A stretch of 64,000 nt of DNA. Origin: Loigolactobacillus zhaoyuanensis. GTDB lineage: Bacteria; Bacillota; Bacilli; Lactobacillales; Lactobacillaceae. Below the pieces are notes generated by a model that had not been told where the DNA came from, did not search any database, and was given only the letters and a program-made list of their open reading frames with translations. The stretch is from positions 30,628 to 94,627 of the forward strand of contig NZ_RHOE01000002.1 in assembly GCF_003946385.1 (NCBI RefSeq), written 5' to 3'. Positions 44,419 to 54,570 of this stretch are shown piece by piece (within the stretch, counting starts at the first letter, position 1; each line of letters begins with the position of its first letter). The position numbers were made by a program, and so were the translations under genes.

Positions 44419-44499
44419 ACGACAAAATCAACGTAAAGAATCTTGTTTGTAAGGTAAGGCTTACAGCTTGATTTAACGGCTGATTTTGTCGTTTTTTTA
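44419..44499 (+). terminator. Long-range terminator-like hairpin before mraZ
   Basis: ACGACAAAATCA (44419-44430) pairs perfectly with TGATTTTGTCGT (44481-44492), followed by TTTTTTA. The 50-base interior contains its own hairpin (TGTAA...TTACA). It probably ends the DUF3397 transcript. The large loop is unusual. Confidence 0.65.
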
Positions 44500-44550
44500 G
44501 TTTAGTATCAACTTTAGAAAAGTTTAAGCAGTTTTTTTACTAATTTATTG

Positions 44551-44594
44551 AGGGAAAGTATGGTAGAAAGTGGGGCGATGTGGTAGACTAAAAT
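44551..44594 (+). promoter_or_regulatory. MraZ-type operator (four 10-bp repeats) and dcw promoter
   Basis: Four units with 10-bp period start at 44551, 44561, 44571 and 44581: AGGGAAAGTA, TGGTAGAAAG, TGGGGCGATG and TGGTAGACTA. MraZ is known to bind such T/G-G-G direct repeats upstream of its own gene. The last unit runs into a -10 (TAAAAT, 44589-44594), so binding would overlap the promoter. Confidence 0.75.
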
Positions 44595-44618
44595 TGTACA
44601 TTTGTGGGGGTGTTGCCA

Positions 44619-45050
44619 ATGTTCATGGGCGAGTTTCGTCATTCGATCGATCAGAAGGGACGCTTGATTATTCCAGCTAAATTCCGGGAAGAGCTTGGCC
44701 ATCAATTTGTGGTCACTCGCGGTATGGATGGCTGTTTGTTCGGTTACCCCCAATCTGAATGGCAAGCATTAGAAGAAAAGCTCCGTCAACTACCCTTGAC
44801 TAAGAAGGATGCGCGTGCCTTTGTACGTTTCTTCTATTCAGCGGCCACCGAATGTACATTAGATAAGCAAGGACGAATTAATTTACCACAATCGTTGATC
44901 ACGCATGCAGGATTGACTAAGGCATGCGTCATGATCGGTGTTTCTTCTCGAATCGAGATCTGGGATGCTGAACGTTGGGCAACTTCCAGCGCTGAAATTG
45001 CGGAGAATTTTGATTCGATTGCTGAAAATATGTTGGATTTTGACTTTTAG
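44619..45050 (+). CDS. mraZ: Transcriptional regulator MraZ
   Basis: A 143-residue protein with two SpoVT/AbrB-like beta domains ([23 protein letters not shown] and [18 protein letters not shown]). MraZ forms a ring and represses its own operon by binding upstream direct repeats, which are present here. The ATG at 44619 has GGGGGTG six bases upstream. A second ATG two codons later is possible. It is the first gene of the division and wall cluster. Confidence 0.95.
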   Translation: MFMGEFRHSIDQKGRLIIPAKFREELGHQFVVTRGMDGCLFGYPQSEWQALEEKLRQLPLTKKDARAFVRFFYSAATECTLDKQGRINLPQSLITHAGLTKACVMIGVSSRIEIWDAERWATSSAEIAENFDSIAENMLDFDF

Positions 45051-45076
45051 ACTTTTAGAATGAATGGATGAGTGTA

Positions 45077-46027
45077 ATGACGGTGTTTAAGCATCAAACT
45101 GTATTATTAAATGAGACCGTTGACAGCTTACAGGTTAAGCCGGATGGAATTTATGTTGATGCAACACTGGGTGGTGGTGGCCATAGTGCTTTGCTACTAA
45201 GTCACCTGACCGGCGATGGTCATCTGTACGCATTTGACCAGGACCAAACGGCAATTGATAACGGTAAACAGCGGTTACGGGCTGAACATGATGCCGGTAA
45301 AGTTAGCTTCATCAAGGCTAACTTCCGTGATTTAAAAGCCGAATTGGCGCAGCGTGGTGTTAGCCAAATTGATGGTATCTTGTATGATTTAGGCGTTTCG
45401 TCACCACAGTTCGATGAGGCGGCGCGCGGCTTTAGTTATAAATTAGATGCCCCCTTGGACATGCGGATGGACCGAACCGCAACATTGACAGCACGAACGA
45501 TCGTTAATGAGTGGCCTTATGCTGATCTAGAGCGAATCTTATACCGTTACGGTGAAGACAAGTTTGCCAAGCGTGTGGCGCGATCGATCGAACGTGCTCG
45601 TGCTGTTACGCCGATTGAAACGACTTTACAGTTAGCAGAAATTATTAAGTCAGCGATTCCTGCAGCAGCACGACGTAAAGGCGGTCACCCGGCAAAACGC
45701 TCATTCCAAGCACTACGGATCACCGTTAATGACGAGCTTGGTGCGGCAGAAGCTTCATTAGAGTCAGCCATTGGCTTATTAGCCCTAGGCGGCCGTATTA
45801 GTGTTATTAGTTTCCATTCATTAGAGGATCGCGTGGTTAAGACGATTTATCGTGAACATGCGCGTGTTCCTGAAATTCCTCATGGGTTACCAATTCAAGG
45901 TAGTGGTGAACTACCAGAATTGAAGATCATAACAAAAAAACCAATAGAACCAACAGCAGCAGAGGTTGATGAAAATCGACGTTCCCGTAGTGCACGGCTT
46001 CGAGTTGCTGAAAAACAAAAGCTTTAA
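45077..46027 (+). CDS. rsmH: 16S rRNA (cytosine(1402)-N(4))-methyltransferase
   Basis: A 316-residue SAM methyltransferase (MraW). The start [18 protein letters not shown] motif [29 protein letters not shown] and [13 protein letters not shown] are diagnostic. Two in-frame ATGs (45068 and 45077) are possible. The second gives the usual N-terminal length, and neither has a strong ribosome site. It modifies the decoding centre and is always found in the division cluster. Confidence 0.94.
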   Translation: MTVFKHQTVLLNETVDSLQVKPDGIYVDATLGGGGHSALLLSHLTGDGHLYAFDQDQTAIDNGKQRLRAEHDAGKVSFIKANFRDLKAELAQRGVSQIDGILYDLGVSSPQFDEAARGFSYKLDAPLDMRMDRTATLTARTIVNEWPYADLERILYRYGEDKFAKRVARSIERARAVTPIETTLQLAEIIKSAIPAAARRKGGHPAKRSFQALRITVNDELGAAEASLESAIGLLALGGRISVISFHSLEDRVVKTIYREHARVPEIPHGLPIQGSGELPELKIITKKPIEPTAAEVDENRRSRSARLRVAEKQKL

Positions 46028-46041
46028 GGATGTGGTGAAGT

Positions 46042-46473
46042 ATGGCAGATGAAAGTGCAGCAAGAGATTATTCATTATTAGCTGAGCCAGTTGCGCCCAG
46101 CATGCCCCAACCAGATATACATATTAAAGCGCCGGCAGAAACAGCGCCAGCAACTAAAATTGATCCAGCAACACAACCACAGGCAATTCCTGCAGGTCGT
46201 GTGGCCGTCTCTGCTTTTGAAAAAATTTTACTTACAGTGACTGGAATAGCAGTGGTCGCTTTAGCAACCGTTATTGTTGCAACACAAATCTCTGTTGCTA
46301 ATGCACAGCGCAGTCTACAAGATGTTGAACAAACGATTTCTGCAGTACAAGCTAAAAACAGTGACGCTAAACAGACGATCAACGAGATTATGCAGTCTAG
46401 TCATTTGAACACAGTTGCAGCTAAAGATGGTCTAACTTTTAACGAAGCAAACATAAGGAATGTCGGTAAATGA
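46042..46473 (+). CDS. ftsL: Cell division protein FtsL
   Basis: A 143-residue bitopic protein. A long Pro/Ala-rich cytoplasmic tail (1-58) is followed by one membrane helix (about 62-83) and a short extracellular leucine-zipper-like coiled coil (QRSLQDVEQTISAVQAKNSDAKQ). It partners DivIB and PBP2B at the septum. Its stop overlaps the start of pbp2B (ATGA). The cytoplasmic tail is longer than in many FtsL proteins. Confidence 0.9.
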   Translation: MADESAARDYSLLAEPVAPSMPQPDIHIKAPAETAPATKIDPATQPQAIPAGRVAVSAFEKILLTVTGIAVVALATVIVATQISVANAQRSLQDVEQTISAVQAKNSDAKQTINEIMQSSHLNTVAAKDGLTFNEANIRNVGK

Positions 46474-48644
46474 AGGTACCACGTAATAAACGATCGATGG
46501 GCAAGAAGAATCCACGGTGGAACCGCCAAGTTTTTGGCGGGTTCTTTCTTTTCATTTTAGTGGTGGTTTTTCTTCTGTTCGTCTTTCGTTTTTCTTATAT
46601 CGTGATCAGTGGTCACGTCAATGATGAGAATTTAACCCAAAAGGCAAGTGCCTTATATGATAGTAGTACAGTTTTACGCGCTAAACGGGGGACAATCTAT
46701 GATGCTAACGGTGCGCCGATTGCTGAAGATTCTACCACTTACTCTGTTTACGCGGTTTTAGATAAAAACTATACGGGCATCAACGACAAAAAATTGTACG
46801 TTACCGACAAAGCTAAGGTAGCGACAATATTGAGTAAATATTTGCCACTAGATAAAGCTGCTATATTAAAACGCCTGAATCCAGCCAACTCGAAAACGTT
46901 CCAAGTAGAATTTGGTAGTGCCGGTAAGGGCTTATCTTTAACCATTAAACAGGCGATTAATAAAGCTGACCTGAATGGGGTCTACTTTACCGAAACACCA
47001 TCGCGTTTGTATCCAAACGGAATCTTTGCCTCACACCAAATTGGTTTGGCGCAACAACAAAACGCGACTACTAAAGGCGGGACTGCCCAAAATTTAGCTG
47101 GTGTTATGGGTCTTGAAAAGACACTGAATAGCACATTAACTGGAACCAATGGCGTTAAGAAAATTAAAGAAGATTCTTACGGTTACCAATTGCCACACAC
47201 TCAAGCCAAGCAAAAAGCAGCCAAAAATGGGCAAGATGTTTATCTGACTTTGGATTCACGTTTGCAAACCTATTTGGAAACTTTGATGTCTAACGTACAA
47301 ACTAAATATCAGCCGGAGCAGTTAAATGCAGTATTAATGAATCCAAAAACGGGACAAATCTTGGCCGCATCGCAACGGCCAACTTTTAATCCAGAAACTG
47401 GTTCTGGTCTAGGTAGTTTTTGGCGCGATACTTTAGTTGGTGATTCCTATGAGCCAGGATCGGTCATGAAAATCTTCACACTTGCGTCAGCGATTGATGC
47501 GGGTAAATATCAACCGGATACCCCTTATCAGTCAGGTCAGGTCACAGTTGGTGGCACAACGGTGCATGACTGGAATCAAACTGGCTGGGGAACGATTCCG
47601 TTAAGCAAAGCTTTTCCATTGTCTAGTAACGTTGGTTTCGTTAAAATTGAGCAGACGTTAGGCAAGGATAAATGGTTAGAGTACCTTAAGAAATTCCAAT
47701 TTATGAGTAAAACTAAATCCCTATTATCTGGTGAAGTCAGTGGGAGTATTCAATTTGAGCATACTTCTGATCAAGCAGTAACTTCATTTGGTCAAGGGAT
47801 CAATGTCACGGTTATGCAAATGATGCAGGGCTTTACAGCAATCGCCAATAACGGTAAGGAAATGCAACCACAAATTGTGTCTAAGGTAACTGATCCAACA
47901 ACCGGTAAAACGACTAAGTATAAGCCGCATCAGGTAGGCACACCAATTAGTAAGTCAACGGCTAGTCAAGTTCTACAAGATATGCAGGATGTCACGTACA
48001 AGAGCTACGGGACAGGATTATCTTATCAAATACCAGGCTACAAAATTGCTACTAAAACAGGGACTGCGCAAATTAGTAATCCTAATGGTGGTGGTTATTT
48101 GACCGGAGATAATAACTATATTTTCTCAGTTGTCGGTATGGCACCGGCCAGTGATCCTAAATATGTACTGTATATCACGATGAAACAGCCACAAAACATG
48201 TCGCAACCGGCTAGTGAGATTTTATCAGAGATCTTTAATCCATTGATGAAGCGCGCGTTGGACTATGATAGTGGAACTTCGACGGCTGACACACAGACTA
48301 CGATGCCTAGTATCAGTGGTAAAACGGTCAGTGCGGCAACGGCTGCGCTGACGAAAGCAGGCATCCAGACAGTGCAGATCGGTACTGGGGATACAGTCGT
48401 GCAACAGATGCCACTGACAAATGAAGTGATTTTAGATGATCAACGGGCAATGCTCTTAACGAATGGGGCAATGACCATGCCTGATGTTACTGGTTGGTCG
48501 AAAAGTGATATTTTGAAATTAGCTGAACTTACAGGAAAACAGATCACAATTAAAGGAACGGGTTATGCAACTAAACAGAGTTTGGCAGCAAAAGGATTAT
48601 TAAATTCAGCCAAGACGATCACTGTCACGTTAAGTAAGCCTTAA
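46470..48644 (+). CDS. pbp2B: Penicillin-binding protein 2B (septal transpeptidase) with PASTA domains
   Basis: A 724-residue class B PBP that cross-links septal peptidoglycan. After an N-terminal membrane helix (about 22-45) comes the pedestal domain (RGTIYDANGAPIAED). The transpeptidase follows, with SVMK in YEPGSVMKIF, SSN in PLSSNVGFV and KTG in ATKTGTAQ. Two C-terminal PASTA-like repeats begin near residue 610 (MPSISGKTVSAATAALTKAG and MPDVTGWSKSDILKLAEL). Translation is coupled to ftsL. Confidence 0.95.
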   Translation: MKVPRNKRSMGKKNPRWNRQVFGGFFLFILVVVFLLFVFRFSYIVISGHVNDENLTQKASALYDSSTVLRAKRGTIYDANGAPIAEDSTTYSVYAVLDKNYTGINDKKLYVTDKAKVATILSKYLPLDKAAILKRLNPANSKTFQVEFGSAGKGLSLTIKQAINKADLNGVYFTETPSRLYPNGIFASHQIGLAQQQNATTKGGTAQNLAGVMGLEKTLNSTLTGTNGVKKIKEDSYGYQLPHTQAKQKAAKNGQDVYLTLDSRLQTYLETLMSNVQTKYQPEQLNAVLMNPKTGQILAASQRPTFNPETGSGLGSFWRDTLVGDSYEPGSVMKIFTLASAIDAGKYQPDTPYQSGQVTVGGTTVHDWNQTGWGTIPLSKAFPLSSNVGFVKIEQTLGKDKWLEYLKKFQFMSKTKSLLSGEVSGSIQFEHTSDQAVTSFGQGINVTVMQMMQGFTAIANNGKEMQPQIVSKVTDPTTGKTTKYKPHQVGTPISKSTASQVLQDMQDVTYKSYGTGLSYQIPGYKIATKTGTAQISNPNGGGYLTGDNNYIFSVVGMAPASDPKYVLYITMKQPQNMSQPASEILSEIFNPLMKRALDYDSGTSTADTQTTMPSISGKTVSAATAALTKAGIQTVQIGTGDTVVQQMPLTNEVILDDQRAMLLTNGAMTMPDVTGWSKSDILKLAELTGKQITIKGTGYATKQSLAAKGLLNSAKTITVTLSKP

Positions 48645-48671
48645 TGAATAAGAGTAGGGAGTAAGAAAGTT

Positions 48672-49637
48672 ATGCAATTTACGCAGATGTTGATTCCGCT
48701 GGTCAGTAGCTTTGCCATCACATTTATTGTGTTGCCATTGTTTATCGGCTATTTCCGGATGAAAAAAGAAGGCCAGATGATCCGCGAAGAAGGACCAAAA
48801 TGGCATGAAAAAAAATCAGGGACGCCGACTATGGGTGGTCTAGTATTTTTGATTGCCAGTGTCATTTCCACTATCTGGGTGGGTTATTGGCAGCAACAAA
48901 TGACCGTACAGGCGTGGATCACTTTATTTATCTTAATTCTGTATGGTGCGTTAGGCTTCATGGATGATTCGATCAAGCTATTCGAGAAACGTAACCTGGG
49001 ATTACGTGCTTGGCAAAAATTATTAGGCCAGATCGTTGGTGGTTTGGTTTTCACCGCGGTTTATATTTATGAAGGGTTACCCTTGGCGTTTGATCTACCG
49101 TTGATCGGTCACCTTAATCTCAGCGTACTGTATATTTTATTTATCCTAGTTTGGTTGGTTGGGTTCTCAAATGCAGTTAACTTAACCGATGGCTTGGATG
49201 GCTTAGTTGCCGGAACTGCAACGATTGCTTTTGCAACTTATGCCGTGATCGCATACAAGGAAGGGCGCACCGACATCTTGATTTTTTGTCTAACCGTTAT
49301 CGGCGGGCTGATCGCTTTCTTCTGGTTTAATCATAAACCGGCCAAAATTTTTATGGGTGATGTGGGTTCATTAGCTTTAGGTGGTGCCTTAGCAGCGGTT
49401 TCAATTCTGCTACATCGTGAATTATCACTGCTATTGATCGGGTTAGTTTTCGTTATTGAAACTGCCAGTGTGATGATCCAGGTTTCCGTTTTCAAGTTGA
49501 CCGGCAAGCGCGTTTTCAGAATGAGCCCGATCCACCATCATTTTGAAATGCTTGGTTGGTCAGAGTGGCGTGTTGTATTAACCTTCTGGAGTTTTGGACT
49601 ACTTTGTGCCATTATTTATTTAATAGCTTTTCTGTAG
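48672..49637 (+). CDS. mraY: Phospho-N-acetylmuramoyl-pentapeptide transferase
   Basis: A 321-residue membrane enzyme with about ten helices that makes lipid [12 protein letters not shown], the catalytic aspartates in [32 protein letters not shown] and the histidine-rich [18 protein letters not shown] loop are present. GGGAG precedes the ATG. It sits between the septal PBP and murD, the usual order. Confidence 0.97.
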   Translation: MQFTQMLIPLVSSFAITFIVLPLFIGYFRMKKEGQMIREEGPKWHEKKSGTPTMGGLVFLIASVISTIWVGYWQQQMTVQAWITLFILILYGALGFMDDSIKLFEKRNLGLRAWQKLLGQIVGGLVFTAVYIYEGLPLAFDLPLIGHLNLSVLYILFILVWLVGFSNAVNLTDGLDGLVAGTATIAFATYAVIAYKEGRTDILIFCLTVIGGLIAFFWFNHKPAKIFMGDVGSLALGGALAAVSILLHRELSLLLIGLVFVIETASVMIQVSVFKLTGKRVFRMSPIHHHFEMLGWSEWRVVLTFWSFGLLCAIIYLIAFL

Positions 49638-49682
49638 TCAAATCATAAAATTTTAACCAAAAGTGGAAAAGAGCGAATATTC

Positions 49683-51062
49683 TTGAATTCAGTAACGGAT
49701 TATCAAAACAAAAAAGTGTTGGTATTAGGTTTAGCAAAAAGTGGCTTCCATGCGGCTAAGCTGTTAGCTAAATTAGGGGCATTAGTAACGGTCAACGACA
49801 AGCAGGACTTTGAAGAAAATCCAGATGCACAATCATTACTAGCTGAAGGTATTCGGGTGATCACTGGTAGTCACCCGCTTGCTTTGCTGGACGAAGATTT
49901 TAAATTAATGGTTAAAAATCCTGGCATTCCTTATTCCAATCCCTTGGTTAAAAAAGCTCAGGAAAAAGGAATTCCGATTATTACTGAGCCCGAATTGGCT
50001 TATGAAATTTCAGCAGCGCCTATGATCGGGGTCACTGGGACCAATGGTAAAACGACGACAACGACCTTGATCGCTCAGATGCTTAATCAACAGCGGTCGG
50101 CTGGCAAGGCTTATGTTGCTGGCAACATAGGTGTGCCAGCAACTGAAGTGGCCCAGAAGGTGACCGCTAACGATGTAATGGTAACTGAACTCTCTAGCTT
50201 TATGTTAATGGGGATTACTAAGCTGCAACCACATATTGCGGTCTTGACTAATATTTACACAGCGCACATTGATTATCATGGCAGTCGGGCTAATTATATT
50301 AAGGCGAAAATGCGAATCACCATGAACCAAACCGCAACTGACTACTTTGTTGTTAACTGGGATCAAGCAGAATGGCGCGAGTTAAGCCAGCAGTCTAAGG
50401 CACAAATCGTTCCGTTTTCACGTCAGGGCTTAAGCACAGATGGGGCATACGTTAAAGACGGGCAATTCTGCTATCGTGATGAAGTGCTGATGCCAACAAG
50501 TGAATTAAATATACCAGGTGACCATAACGTTGAAAATGCTTTAGCGGCGATTGCAGTGGCAAAAATTTCTGGTCAAAGTAATGACGCGATCTGTGAAGTA
50601 TTACGGACTTTTACTGGTGTTAAGCATCGGTTACAGTTTGTCACTGAATGGCAAGGTCGGCGTTTCTATAATGATTCTAAGGCGACGGATATTGAAGCAA
50701 CTGAAATGGCGCTAAAGGGCTTTAAAGCGCCAGTGATTTTATTAGCTGGTGGCTTGGACCGTGGCTTTACCTTTGAACGTTTAGCCCCTGCGTTACAAGC
50801 ACACGTTAAAAGCTTGTTATTATTTGGTGAAACGGCGCAACTATTAGCACAAGCGGGTGAAGCGGCCGGAATTAAGGATATTCAAATCGTCGAAAACGTG
50901 GCGACGGCTTTACCGATCGCGTATGCTAAGAGTCAGTCAGGCGATATCATTTTACTGTCACCAGCTAATGCTAGCTGGGATCAGTACCCGAATTTTGAAG
51001 TGCGTGGGCAGATTTTTATTGACGGTGTAGCTGATTTGATCAAAGGAAATGGGGCGAACTAA
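49683..51062 (+). CDS. murD: UDP-N-acetylmuramoyl-L-alanine:D-glutamate ligase
   Basis: A 459-residue Mur ligase adding D-glutamate to the wall precursor. LVLGLAKSGFHAAK, the ATP loop GVTGTNGKTTTTTL, the HIDYHGSRANYIKAK segment and KHRLQFVTEWQGRRFYNDSKATD are clear. Translation begins at TTG 49683 with a weak AAAAGAG site, an uncommon start that may limit expression. murG follows after five bases. Confidence 0.95.
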   Translation: MNSVTDYQNKKVLVLGLAKSGFHAAKLLAKLGALVTVNDKQDFEENPDAQSLLAEGIRVITGSHPLALLDEDFKLMVKNPGIPYSNPLVKKAQEKGIPIITEPELAYEISAAPMIGVTGTNGKTTTTTLIAQMLNQQRSAGKAYVAGNIGVPATEVAQKVTANDVMVTELSSFMLMGITKLQPHIAVLTNIYTAHIDYHGSRANYIKAKMRITMNQTATDYFVVNWDQAEWRELSQQSKAQIVPFSRQGLSTDGAYVKDGQFCYRDEVLMPTSELNIPGDHNVENALAAIAVAKISGQSNDAICEVLRTFTGVKHRLQFVTEWQGRRFYNDSKATDIEATEMALKGFKAPVILLAGGLDRGFTFERLAPALQAHVKSLLLFGETAQLLAQAGEAAGIKDIQIVENVATALPIAYAKSQSGDIILLSPANASWDQYPNFEVRGQIFIDGVADLIKGNGAN

Positions 51063-51067
51063 ATCTT

Positions 51068-52159
51068 ATGCGTGTAATTTTTTCAGGCGGTGGAACTGGT
51101 GGTCATATTTATCCAGCCTTGGCGGTACTCGAACGCTTAAAGGAACGGAATCTATTAGATGATGTTTTATACATTGGAACGGAAAAAGGGTTAGAAAGCC
51201 GGATCATCCGTCAAAAGCAAATTCCATTTGAAGCCATCAAATTGCAAGGATTCAAACGTTCGTTGTCCTTAGATAATTTAAAAACACTGAAGCTGTTTTT
51301 ACAAAGTACCCACCGGGCTAAAAAGATTTTACGTGAGTTTAAGCCTGATGTTGTTGTTGGGACTGGTGGCTATGTCTCCAGTGCAGTGTTATTTGCAGCA
51401 ACACAGTTACATATTCCAACGGTGATCAATGAACAAAATAGTGTTGCTGGAATAACTAATCGTTTTCTGGGACACTTTGTTGATCGTATTTCAATTGCAT
51501 TTCCAGAAGTGGCAACGCAATTTCCTAAGCAAAAAGTGATTTTAACTGGGAATCCCCGGGCACAACAAGTAGCAGGAATTCAGCCGAATCAGCGCTTATC
51601 TGATTTTAAATTAAAAACTACAGTGCCGACCTTACTGATTTTTGGTGGAAGTCGGGGTGCTGAACGGATCAACTCAGCCTTCCTGGCGGCGCTATCTGAA
51701 CTAAATCAAAAAAACTATCAGGTGTTATTTGTTTCTGGCCAGGTGCATTATGCTAAAATTCAGACAGCACTACAAGACAAAACAGTTGGCTCTAATATTG
51801 CGGTGGTTCCTTATATCAGTGATATGCAGACTGTGTTGCCAGATGTTGCGGTTATTTTAGGCCGGGCCGGGGCGACTTCACTAGCTGAGATCACTGCGCT
51901 AGGTATTCCATCGATCCTGGTCCCCAGCCCCTACGTGACGAATGATCATCAGACCAAAAACGCACAAAGTTTAGTTACGCATCAAGCCGCTGAGATGATC
52001 ACTGAAGATCAATTGACTGGCGCAACGTTGCTTAAGGTAACTGACCAGTTAATGACTGATCCAGTGCGGCGCCAAGCAATGGGCGAGCAAGCACGACAGT
52101 TAGGGGTACCCGATGCTGCCGATCGTTTGATCAAAGTCATGCAGGATTTAATCCATTAG
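51068..52159 (+). CDS. murG: UDP-N-acetylglucosamine transferase MurG (lipid II synthase)
   Basis: A 363-residue peripheral membrane glycosyltransferase (GT28). SGGGTGGHIYPALAV at the N-terminus, VVGTGGYVSSAV, INEQNSVAGITNR and the UDP-GlcNAc site GRAGATSLAEITALGIPSILVPSP are diagnostic. It attaches GlcNAc to lipid I at the inner membrane face. It lies five bases after murD in one operon. Confidence 0.97.
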   Translation: MRVIFSGGGTGGHIYPALAVLERLKERNLLDDVLYIGTEKGLESRIIRQKQIPFEAIKLQGFKRSLSLDNLKTLKLFLQSTHRAKKILREFKPDVVVGTGGYVSSAVLFAATQLHIPTVINEQNSVAGITNRFLGHFVDRISIAFPEVATQFPKQKVILTGNPRAQQVAGIQPNQRLSDFKLKTTVPTLLIFGGSRGAERINSAFLAALSELNQKNYQVLFVSGQVHYAKIQTALQDKTVGSNIAVVPYISDMQTVLPDVAVILGRAGATSLAEITALGIPSILVPSPYVTNDHQTKNAQSLVTHQAAEMITEDQLTGATLLKVTDQLMTDPVRRQAMGEQARQLGVPDAADRLIKVMQDLIH

Positions 52160-52224
52160 GGACCGCGTACCAGCTGTCTTTAAGTGACTTGATCTAAAAT
52201 CAAACAATGAAAAGAGGTGCGCGG

Positions 52225-53085
52225 ATGGCAAAAAAATGGATCAAGCGTCCTAAATCAAAATCGACTGATAAGGATCCGGCGTCCGCGCTGACACCTTGGG
52301 AAGCTTATCAGCAACAGCAAAAAACACAGGCAGATTCAACCACACGTCCGGAACCAACAATTGAACATAAACTACCACGGTTGAAGGAGCTACGACGTAA
52401 GCATTTGGTGCGTCGATTAACTTTTTTACTCAGCATCTTAGTCATTATTTTAATTATTGCTGGGTATTTTATGTCACCACTTAGCAAAGTTGGTTTACTG
52501 AGCGTGACTAGTGATCAGCAAAGCCCACTAAGTGAACAAACGGTCATTGATGCTAGTGGCATTAAAACCAGTGATTCAGTTGTTGGTATTTTGCTAAAAC
52601 AGCGCACGATCACAAAGAAAATGACCACTAGCGAACCTAAAATTAAGTCAGCCACATTGGCGGTTCAAAATTTTCGTGATGTCAAGTTGAAAATTAAAAC
52701 ATATAAAACAGTTGGTCTCTTGGTGCGCGGAACGCGCTATTATCCGATTTTAGAAAATGGCGTTATCGCTAAGGACAGCACCGCACAACCGACGAGCAAC
52801 CATTCAGTTTATAGTCACTTTAAATCTGGTGCCAAGTTGCAGCAAATGATCAAACAAGCACGTAAGTTGCCGAGTACTGTCCGCAATGGCATCTCGGAGA
52901 TTCAATTTACGCCGACTAAATTGAATCCAGAACGGGTACATTTATATATGAATGATGGTAACCAGGTTTATGCGACGATCTCAACTTTTGCAAAAAAAAT
53001 GCAATATTATCCAAATATTGCTAAAGAAATGCAAAAAAAAGGGACGGTTAATTTGGAGGTTGGCGCCTACTCTTACCCATTTTAA
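52225..53085 (+). CDS. divIB: Cell division protein DivIB/FtsQ
   Basis: A 286-residue bitopic divisome protein. A basic cytoplasmic region (1-65) is followed by a membrane helix (about 66-86), a POTRA domain (LLSVTSDQQSPLSEQTVIDASGI) and a beta domain (VRGTRYYPILENGVIAKD). The ATG at 52225 follows AAAGAGGTG by five bases. An ATG at 52207 lies before that site. It forms a complex with FtsL and DivIC. Confidence 0.92.
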   Translation: MAKKWIKRPKSKSTDKDPASALTPWEAYQQQQKTQADSTTRPEPTIEHKLPRLKELRRKHLVRRLTFLLSILVIILIIAGYFMSPLSKVGLLSVTSDQQSPLSEQTVIDASGIKTSDSVVGILLKQRTITKKMTTSEPKIKSATLAVQNFRDVKLKIKTYKTVGLLVRGTRYYPILENGVIAKDSTAQPTSNHSVYSHFKSGAKLQQMIKQARKLPSTVRNGISEIQFTPTKLNPERVHLYMNDGNQVYATISTFAKKMQYYPNIAKEMQKKGTVNLEVGAYSYPF

Positions 53086-53152
53086 AATTAAAATTTCGTC
53101 AAGATATATGAAAACGTGTTTAACCTTAATGATAGGGCTTTTAAAACCAACT

Positions 53153-53181
53153 TTGAGTGTGTTAAAATCTAATCATATAGT
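53153..53181 (+). promoter_or_regulatory. Promoter of ftsA-ftsZ
   Basis: TTGAGT (53153-53158), 17 bases, TATAGT (53176-53181), in the 144-base gap after divIB. It would allow expression of ftsAZ independent of the mraZ promoter. Confidence 0.65.
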
Positions 53182-53229
53182 GTAATTAAAAAATCAATTA
53201 AAAATTGTTTCAAGGAGGTTCCACCGCTT

Positions 53230-54537
53230 ATGGGAAATACAGGCATATACGTTGGGCTTGATATTGGAACCACCTCAATAAAGGTTATTGTCGCGGAATA
53301 TGTTAAAGGACAAATGAATGTTATTGGAGTGGGTAGTGAGCGTTCCGAAGGTTTGAGCCGCGGCGTCGTGGTCGACATTGATAAGGCGGTCGCTGCGATC
53401 CAGAAGGCTGTTCGACAAGCTGAACAAAAAGCTAATATTGAGATTCATGAAGTTACGGCAGGCATTCCAGCAAACTTACTCGAAATTGAGCCGTGTCAAG
53501 GGATGATCGCAGTTGCAGACGAATCAAAAGAAATTAACGACAGCGATGTTAGAAATGTAGCTGCCGCTGCACTGGTCCGCAATCTACCACCAGAACGGGA
53601 TATTTTAACGATTATTCCTGATGAATTTATTGTTGATGGTTTTGACGGAATCAAAGATCCACGCGGTATGATCGGTGTTCGTTTGGAAATGCATGGTATT
53701 TTGTTAACTGCACCAAAAACAGTTATTCATAATATGCAAAAATGTATTGAACGCGCTGGTCTCATTTTAAAAGAATTAGTTGTTAATCCATTGAGTCTTG
53801 GTAAGCTGGCTTTAAGCGATGGTGAACAAGATTTCGGAACTGTCTTAATTGATCTAGGTGGTGGTCAAAGTACGGCCGCAGTGATCCATGATCATAAATT
53901 AAAATATACTTATGTTGACCAAGAAGGCGGCGACTATATCACCAAAGATATTTCCGTCGTATTGAATACATCATTTGATAGTGCTGAAAAGGTTAAGCGT
54001 GACTACGGTTATGCTGATTCGTTACAAGCTTCTTCTGAAGAAAATTTTCCGGTTGAAGTTGTTGGTAAGGAAGCACCTGTGACGGTCAATGAAAAATATC
54101 TTGCTGAGATCATTGAAGCAAGATTGACCCAGGTTTTTGAAAAAATGAATCAGGCTTTGCGTAAAGTTGGTGCATTAGATCTACCTGGTGGTATTGTGAT
54201 GACTGGTGGTGTTACCGCACTACCAGGGATCGTCGAGTTAGCCGGTGATGTTTTTGAGCATAATGTTAAACTGTATATCCCCGATGAAATGGGATTGCGG
54301 CATCCTTCATTTGCCCAAGCGTTGAGCTTGATCAGCTATTCAGCTAATTTAAGCGAGATCGATATGATCGTTCAAAGTACATTAAAGGGCAGTTATACTG
54401 CAAAGGAAGTCGTTAAACCTGAGCGTGAGCAATTCCGACCCGCAAACAATCAGCCAACAACCCAAAATGAAGCGTCAGAACCAAAGAAAGAGCGTTTCGC
54501 CGGCATCAGGAAGTTTATTAGTAATTTCTTTGAATAA
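53230..54537 (+). CDS. ftsA: Cell division protein FtsA
   Basis: A 435-residue actin-like membrane tether of FtsZ. YVGLDIGTTSIKVIVAE (phosphate 1), the 1C domain region, VLIDLGGGQSTAAV (phosphate 2) and MTGGVTALPGIVEL (adenosine) are present. The C-terminus ends in an amphipathic helix (FAGIRKFISNFFE). AAGGAGG precedes the ATG. Confidence 0.96.
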   Translation: MGNTGIYVGLDIGTTSIKVIVAEYVKGQMNVIGVGSERSEGLSRGVVVDIDKAVAAIQKAVRQAEQKANIEIHEVTAGIPANLLEIEPCQGMIAVADESKEINDSDVRNVAAAALVRNLPPERDILTIIPDEFIVDGFDGIKDPRGMIGVRLEMHGILLTAPKTVIHNMQKCIERAGLILKELVVNPLSLGKLALSDGEQDFGTVLIDLGGGQSTAAVIHDHKLKYTYVDQEGGDYITKDISVVLNTSFDSAEKVKRDYGYADSLQASSEENFPVEVVGKEAPVTVNEKYLAEIIEARLTQVFEKMNQALRKVGALDLPGGIVMTGGVTALPGIVELAGDVFEHNVKLYIPDEMGLRHPSFAQALSLISYSANLSEIDMIVQSTLKGSYTAKEVVKPEREQFRPANNQPTTQNEASEPKKERFAGIRKFISNFFE

Positions 54538-54570
54538 TGGCGCTAGTAGATTATTAGGAGGATACAAGTT

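Noticed and set aside
44551..44590. Short phased repeats as a CRISPR or satellite
   Set aside because: Four 10-bp units with only the GG core shared and no spacers fit an MraZ operator.
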